From an uncultured Treponema sp. (lineage in GTDB: Bacteria > Spirochaetota > Spirochaetia > Treponematales > Treponemataceae), in assembly GCA_949299755.1 (NCBI GenBank), contig CASGBA010000005.1, forward strand, positions 80,501 to 144,500: a DNA stretch of 64,000 nt, written 5' to 3'. Position 1 is the first letter of the stretch. Every line of letters starts with the position of its first letter. Under the pieces are notes generated by a model. That model was given only the letters and a program-made list of their open reading frames with translations, was not told the origin of the DNA and ran no database searches. A program made the translations under genes and the position numbers. This document shows positions 60,190 to 64,000 of the stretch, in pieces.

Positions 60190-60633
60190 TCACCGTTCCC
60201 GTTTCAAATAAACCATATCGGCAAGCTGCCTGCCGTCTTCAAATATCGGGTGGTCGTAGTTGTCCGTGAAAAAGTTATTGACACGGTGCGACTCCGTAAA
60301 ACCGCATCGGCGGTAGAAGCCGAGTGTCGAAGGAACATCGCCGGTTCCGACGAGCAGCGTTCGGCAGTCGGGATAACGGGAAAAGAGAAAATCAATCAGT
60401 TTTTTGCCGTATCCCCGTCGACGGCAGCCGGAAATAACCGCAATGTTTTTAAGCTCGTAAACGCCCTCCGCCTCTTTGGTAACGACACATTCGGCTTTGA
60501 CGCCGTTGTCGTTCAGAACAAACATGTCGCCGCGGTCGAGATACCTGTCTATCATACTTTCCTGCTCATCGGCGGTCAGCAGGAGGTAGAGGTATTTTCT
60601 TTTATCGCCGTCATTCAGTCTGATGATTTCCAT
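60190..60633 (-). CDS. GNAT N-acetyltransferase
   Basis: 147 residues. Acetyl-CoA-binding motif ISGCRRRGYGKKLIDFLF (R/QxxGxG/A), ending GFYRRCGFTESHRV. Substrate unknown; resembles small acetyltransferases found near gut mobile DNA. Lies just outside the IS66 right end. Confidence 0.9.
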   Translation of the reverse strand: MEIIRLNDGDKRKYLYLLLTADEQESMIDRYLDRGDMFVLNDNGVKAECVVTKEAEGVYELKNIAVISGCRRRGYGKKLIDFLFSRYPDCRTLLVGTGDVPSTLGFYRRCGFTESHRVNNFFTDNYDHPIFEDGRQLADMVYLKRER

Positions 60634-60686
60634 TCTTGGGTTTACCTGTTTCTTTATTTTTAAATCTGTCTGTGCAGCCGGTTTGT

Positions 60687-61580
60687 TTACTCTGTCAACA
60701 TTGCGAGGTATTCATCCAGTCTTTTGTTCAGGTATCCGGCAAATAATTTTTCCATGGCTTCAGGGTTCTTTTTCTGATGGTAATCATCAAAGGCTTTGTA
60801 ATAAGCAAGCCGGTCTTTGAATTTGATGTCGATAGGCGGATATCCGGCTTTCATCAGTTCCATGTTGACCAAAAGACGGCCTGTACGTCCGTTTCCCTCG
60901 ATAAAGGGATGGATGGCTTCAAATTCAATGTGGAACCGTGCCAGTTTGGGAACGATGTGTTCCGTGCTGTGCCGGTAGGATTCCAGCAGCTCTTCGATTT
61001 TTGGCTGAATCAGATAGGGTGGAACCGGCTCGTGTTTTGCACCCATAATTTTTACGGGGATTCTTCTGTAAACGCCCCGGTCGTCTTTTTTATCCGCCAG
61101 TACCAGAAAATGGATTTGTTTAATTACGCTCTCCGATAAGGGGGAGTGCTTTCTGACCAAATCCCGGACAAAATCAAAGGCCTCTTTGTGTCCGATAATT
61201 TCCAGATGGTCTTTCAAAGGCTTTTGGCCGATGGTCAGTCCCCGCAAGACCATGTCGGTTTCCCGTAAAGTCAATGTGTTGCCCTCAATGGCATTGGAAT
61301 TGTACGTGTATTCTACCGCAAATTCTTCGGTGAGGCGTTCCGCTTCCCCCGGGGTTAAGGGGCGCTTTGAGTCCAGCTCGGTTTTTTTTCTGTCGATTTT
61401 TTCCAAAAGAGTTTCGGCAGATTTGAACCGTCCGTCATCCGGTTTTGTGGCATTTTCCGGCAGCTTCCACGTCCGGCCTTCACGGATGACCCCGGGAATT
61501 TTCCCTTCGGCACATAAAACCCGGACCCTTCTGTCCGAAATGCCCCATTTTTCCGCCGCCTGATTCACCGTTATGTACAT
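60687..61580 (-). CDS. Fic-domain protein with N-terminal HTH
   Basis: 297 residues. Residues 1-45 are an excisionase/MerR-like HTH (ITVNQAAEKWGISDRRVRVL). The inhibitory segment SNAIEGN at 95-101 matches the [S/T]xxxE[G/N] motif of class II Fic proteins, and the active site HPFIEGNGRTGR is at 224-235. Fic proteins AMPylate or otherwise modify targets with NTPs; HTH-Fic proteins often regulate their own operon. The protein is probably self-inhibited and DNA-binding. Iterons lie directly upstream. Confidence 0.92.
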   Translation of the reverse strand: MYITVNQAAEKWGISDRRVRVLCAEGKIPGVIREGRTWKLPENATKPDDGRFKSAETLLEKIDRKKTELDSKRPLTPGEAERLTEEFAVEYTYNSNAIEGNTLTLRETDMVLRGLTIGQKPLKDHLEIIGHKEAFDFVRDLVRKHSPLSESVIKQIHFLVLADKKDDRGVYRRIPVKIMGAKHEPVPPYLIQPKIEELLESYRHSTEHIVPKLARFHIEFEAIHPFIEGNGRTGRLLVNMELMKAGYPPIDIKFKDRLAYYKAFDDYHQKKNPEAMEKLFAGYLNKRLDEYLAMLTE

Positions 61581-61596
61581 GACTTCCCCGTTTCTC

Positions 61597-61670
61597 TTAA
61601 CAGAATATACTATTAACGGAATAATAGCAAGTTATCGGAATAATATAAAAAAGGTAACGGAATAATATAA
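61597..61670 (-). repeat. Three to four CGGAATAATA iterons upstream of fic
   Basis: Exact CGGAATAATA starts at 61617, 61636 and 61658 on the plus strand, each preceded by T[T/A]A-type bases; a degenerate copy (AACAGAATATA) is at about 61599. Spacing is 19 and 22 bases, about two helical turns. They lie within 90 bases of the fic ATG. Confidence 0.8.
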
Positions 61671-61849
61671 ATATCCGGAAAAGACATCGGATCTGCCGGA
61701 AGAAAACTTTCAAATTATTCACTTTTATTCTTAAGTAATAATAAAACATTGACTGGTTGAATTTCAGCTTCAAAAAACCACAGAACAATTCTTTTCCTTT
61801 CTCTTGTCGTGAGGGATAAATAGTATTTTGAAAATCATCTGATTCCATA

Positions 61850-64000
61850 TTATAACTGCATTAAAATCGATACCATTTTCTTTTGGTGAGATTGAATCTC
61901 ATCAAAATCCCATTTCTGATTATCTCTGCAAAGCTGCATCATAACCATAAATTTCAAGGAGGCCACACTGATCTGGTTAATCTTTCCTGATGAATCCAAA
62001 TAATGATCGAGTTTAGTCTTTGGGCTCCAATTTGAGCCGGAACTATTCGCTTCACTGCCGATCATTGCATAGTTGCCTATACAATTTATCTGATTATGAT
62101 TCAAAAATCCATCTTTACCTGAAGCCATTGCCTGTGGATAATAATGCTCTAGACTTCTTCGTGTTCTTGAAAAATAGAATTTATCAAATACATTTAATTC
62201 AAAGTCGCTGCATCCAAGTTTATCAAAAAATTCTTTCCGTTCCTTACTTCCTTCTTTTAATTTCTTGCCTCTCAGCTGTATGTCATATAGTTTCCACAAT
62301 TTGTAATCTAAATAATTGAAAACAAACAAGGGGACCCCTTTTGAAACTTCTGTTCCATCTCCATATATCTCGACGAATCTTGTTGAATCATATTTATTCA
62401 AGGGACTGTTGCTGAGGGCATTGTTCACAAGCATTATTTCGTCAAATGTGCCCGGAAGCGGAGTATTAATTGAATTCAGCTTTGTTCCCTCAAGATAAAT
62501 TTTATTGAAATATCTTTCAGCCAAATCATCTGCAAATTTTGTGTATTTACAAACATCTATCGAATTTTGTCCCATCAAATACAGTAAGCAATAGAACAGA
62601 TAATTTTTTCTTTGCCTGGCTGTAAAAGAGACTTCAAACATGGATAATACATGAATAAGTTTCTCCTGAATCTGTTTATCATCATAAAGATTTTTTAACT
62701 GCCCCTTCCCGGTATCCTTATCCTTGTACCAAACTTGAAGTTTCCAGGGATTGCTGTCTAAAGTGTCATCTTCTTTTGAATGATGAACCATATAATTATC
62801 GAGCAGATAACGCGCCTTAAGAAGGTTATACGCAAATTTTTTCACCTCATTAGCCTGCATTTTTGCATTATCAAACTCGTTAAGCAACTCTTTATCATCT
62901 AGGTTAAAATCTTGAGGAGAAAAATCTTTTTCGTCCATCCGGGATATCTTTAAAACAATTAACAGAAAATTAGGTAAATCGATAATTGGCTGAAACGAAT
63001 CTTTCATTTCAGATTTATCATCAATATCCACCCATTTTTTCCCTTCTCTGCCAGGGAATATCATTTCATTAATTGACATACCTTGATCAACTTTATCAGA
63101 CGTATCATTTGAAAATAACTTCATCAGTTCATCAAACGATTTAGGCAAGAATCCACACAGTGTTTTATCAAAAACGTGCTCAGGTATAATTCCATTAAGC
63201 TGCTGCTGCAGGTAGATTGATAATTCACTGCAGCTTTCCCAAATGTAATTGAACAGTTTACGTTCCTTATCGTTGGCCAGTTTCTCCATAAGATTTGCTT
63301 TCACAATCTCATGTTTTTCCAACTGTTCACCTCGTGAATTCATAATTTCAAAATAATGATTCAGGTCAACATCTTTCGGAACCTGATAATGAATAATATG
63401 AACCTGATTTCCAAAATAACTTACAAAATCTTTTAACTCATTTGTCGGAATCTCGCGTACAGCACTCTGGGCATGTTGAAAGCCGTTTTCAATGCCACTG
63501 TCTTTTTCTTCTACTTCAAAATCTGCAAGTCTTTTTATATAAATCGTCTCGATAAAATTTAAATTAATTTTTTGCGGATCCTGATAAAATGCTTCGGAAA
63601 AAAAGATTTTAGCTTTCATATTGTCTCCCTGAAGGGAAAAACAGTCGGCTAATTCGGCGGAAACTTCGGCGTTGTGTTTATCAAGGGCGTAAACTTTCTT
63701 TAAAATATCAAGGGCTTTTGTGAAATCTCCGAGGAATTTATAGCAGCGGCCGATTTGCAGTAAGAGATTCTCTTCCGTCTCAGATGCGGGAGTTTCATGT
63801 CTGGTCTGCAGGAGGTCGAGTAATGCGTCGGAAAATACTTTCCGACGTATCAAGGCAACACCCCGTCCGAAGTCATTAAAACGGGCTGAAAAATGACCGG
63901 CGAAAGAGCTCCAGAAATCAATCAGTTTTTGCGCATGCTGATATTTATCGGCAGTCTTTTTTGCTTCGTTATAAGCATTGTTCCAAAAGCGGACGCATTT
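61850..64000 (-). CDS. TPR / GmrSD-type (DUF262-DUF1524) chimaeric protein, 5' end outside window
   Basis: Open through 64000, so the gene starts outside the window; the first in-frame internal start is a TTG at 63853. The front part (to about 63560) is TPR: ENLLLQIGRCYKFLGDFTKA, DKHNAEVSAELADCFSLQGD, ...KAKIFFSEAFYQDPQKINL. The remainder is a GmrSD-like protein without its N-terminal DGQQR catalytic part: MNSRGEQLEKHEIVKANLM, and a DUF1524-like end with RTRRSLEHYYPQAMASGKDG and CIGNYAMIGSEANSSGSNW. Complete GmrSD enzymes cut glucosylated cytosine DNA; this one lacks the nucleotide-using half, so it is probably an inactive fusion or a new regulator. AT-rich. Confidence 0.65.
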   Translation of the reverse strand, partial: KCVRFWNNAYNEAKKTADKYQHAQKLIDFWSSFAGHFSARFNDFGRGVALIRRKVFSDALLDLLQTRHETPASETEENLLLQIGRCYKFLGDFTKALDILKKVYALDKHNAEVSAELADCFSLQGDNMKAKIFFSEAFYQDPQKINLNFIETIYIKRLADFEVEEKDSGIENGFQHAQSAVREIPTNELKDFVSYFGNQVHIIHYQVPKDVDLNHYFEIMNSRGEQLEKHEIVKANLMEKLANDKERKLFNYIWESCSELSIYLQQQLNGIIPEHVFDKTLCGFLPKSFDELMKLFSNDTSDKVDQGMSINEMIFPGREGKKWVDIDDKSEMKDSFQPIIDLPNFLLIVLKISRMDEKDFSPQDFNLDDKELLNEFDNAKMQANEVKKFAYNLLKARYLLDNYMVHHSKEDDTLDSNPWKLQVWYKDKDTGKGQLKNLYDDKQIQEKLIHVLSMFEVSFTARQRKNYLFYCLLYLMGQNSIDVCKYTKFADDLAERYFNKIYLEGTKLNSINTPLPGTFDEIMLVNNALSNSPLNKYDSTRFVEIYGDGTEVSKGVPLFVFNYLDYKLWKLYDIQLRGKKLKEGSKERKEFFDKLGCSDFELNVFDKFYFSRTRRSLEHYYPQAMASGKDGFLNHNQINCIGNYAMIGSEANSSGSNWSPKTKLDHYLDSSGKINQISVASLKFMVMMQLCRDNQKWDFDEIQSHQKKMVSILMQL

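Noticed and set aside
61597..61848. 83-codon minus-strand frame before fic
   Set aside because: It covers the iteron region, has no ribosome site and looks like a hydrophobic AT-rich artefact.
1..64000. CRISPR arrays, rRNA genes, plasmid or replication origins
   Set aside because: No regularly spaced exact repeats with unique spacers, no rRNA-like sequence and no origin genes were seen.

Overview
The window looks like part of a spirochaete chromosome, most likely a gut or rumen Treponema-type organism. This rests on recognised gene families and context: Ala/Gly-type and loose-lipobox signal peptides, a treponeme-like glycogen synthase, GH120 xylosidase use, and an alpha-2-macroglobulin lipoprotein paired with PBP1C. 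No marker gene was compared with a database. Base composition is mixed: a moderate-GC housekeeping core, a GC-rich surface and redox part, and AT-rich islands (xyloside operon, McrBC, tail-tube locus) that suggest acquired DNA.

Layout. 1-5012 (minus) is the translation/lipid/isoprenoid operon rpsB-tsf-frr-uppS-cdsA-dxr, with dxr cut by the window edge. 5141-14994 holds maf, tRNA-Arg, a HEAT-repeat exported protein, a lipoprotein, the coaD-rpmF-acpP-rnc cluster, cca, thiN, an SPFH-like membrane protein, aroH and glgA. 15132-18267 holds a small lipoprotein, tRNA-Thr and tRNA-Tyr, a 17-unit leucine-rich-repeat lipoprotein and an acidic hypothetical protein. 18485-26534 is an alpha-2-macroglobulin lipoprotein overlapping pbpC. 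After a DNA glycosylase, 27079-32420 is a xylo-oligosaccharide operon (two permeases, the first a pseudogene; a GH120 beta-xylosidase; a binding protein). 32477-39382 holds a MATE transporter, a PerR-like Fur protein with rubrerythrin and a perfect 36-bp operator palindrome, an NSS transporter, a TSCPD protein, a frame-broken IdeS/Mac-like cysteine protease and an EFR1 flavodoxin-ferredoxin protein.

39544-47827 (minus) is a co-directional redox cluster behind a LysR regulator: two flavodoxins with export signals, two carboxymuconolactone-decarboxylase-like proteins, a cupin, an alpha/beta hydrolase, a cyclophilin-like lipoprotein, an exported DUF362 protein and a DUF4405-like membrane protein. 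A second DUF362 gene, coupled to a DUF318-type permease, follows at 49098-50928. I read this as a largely extracytoplasmic flavin/redox system. That reading is inference.

The right end (51004-64000) is a defence and mobile island: McrB/McrC with an insertion inside the McrB motor domain; a contractile-tail tube (gp19-like) domain fused to a complete M23 peptidase, translationally coupled to a small exported protein that could be its immunity partner; a broken DUF4299-like gene; an IS110 left-end remnant; an IS66 element; a GNAT acetyltransferase; an HTH-Fic protein with iterons in its promoter; and a TPR/GmrSD chimaeric gene leaving the window. The tail-tube/M23 pair is the best candidate for an undescribed system.

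At least five genes (coaD, aroH, MATE, NSS, and an HhH/Cys-rich gene) have a good promoter ending 6-10 bases before the start codon and no Shine-Dalgarno, so leaderless or near-leaderless mRNAs look common here. Several frameshifts (27173-28074, 36929-38332, 55032-56001) may be real decay or assembly error; the sequence alone cannot decide.
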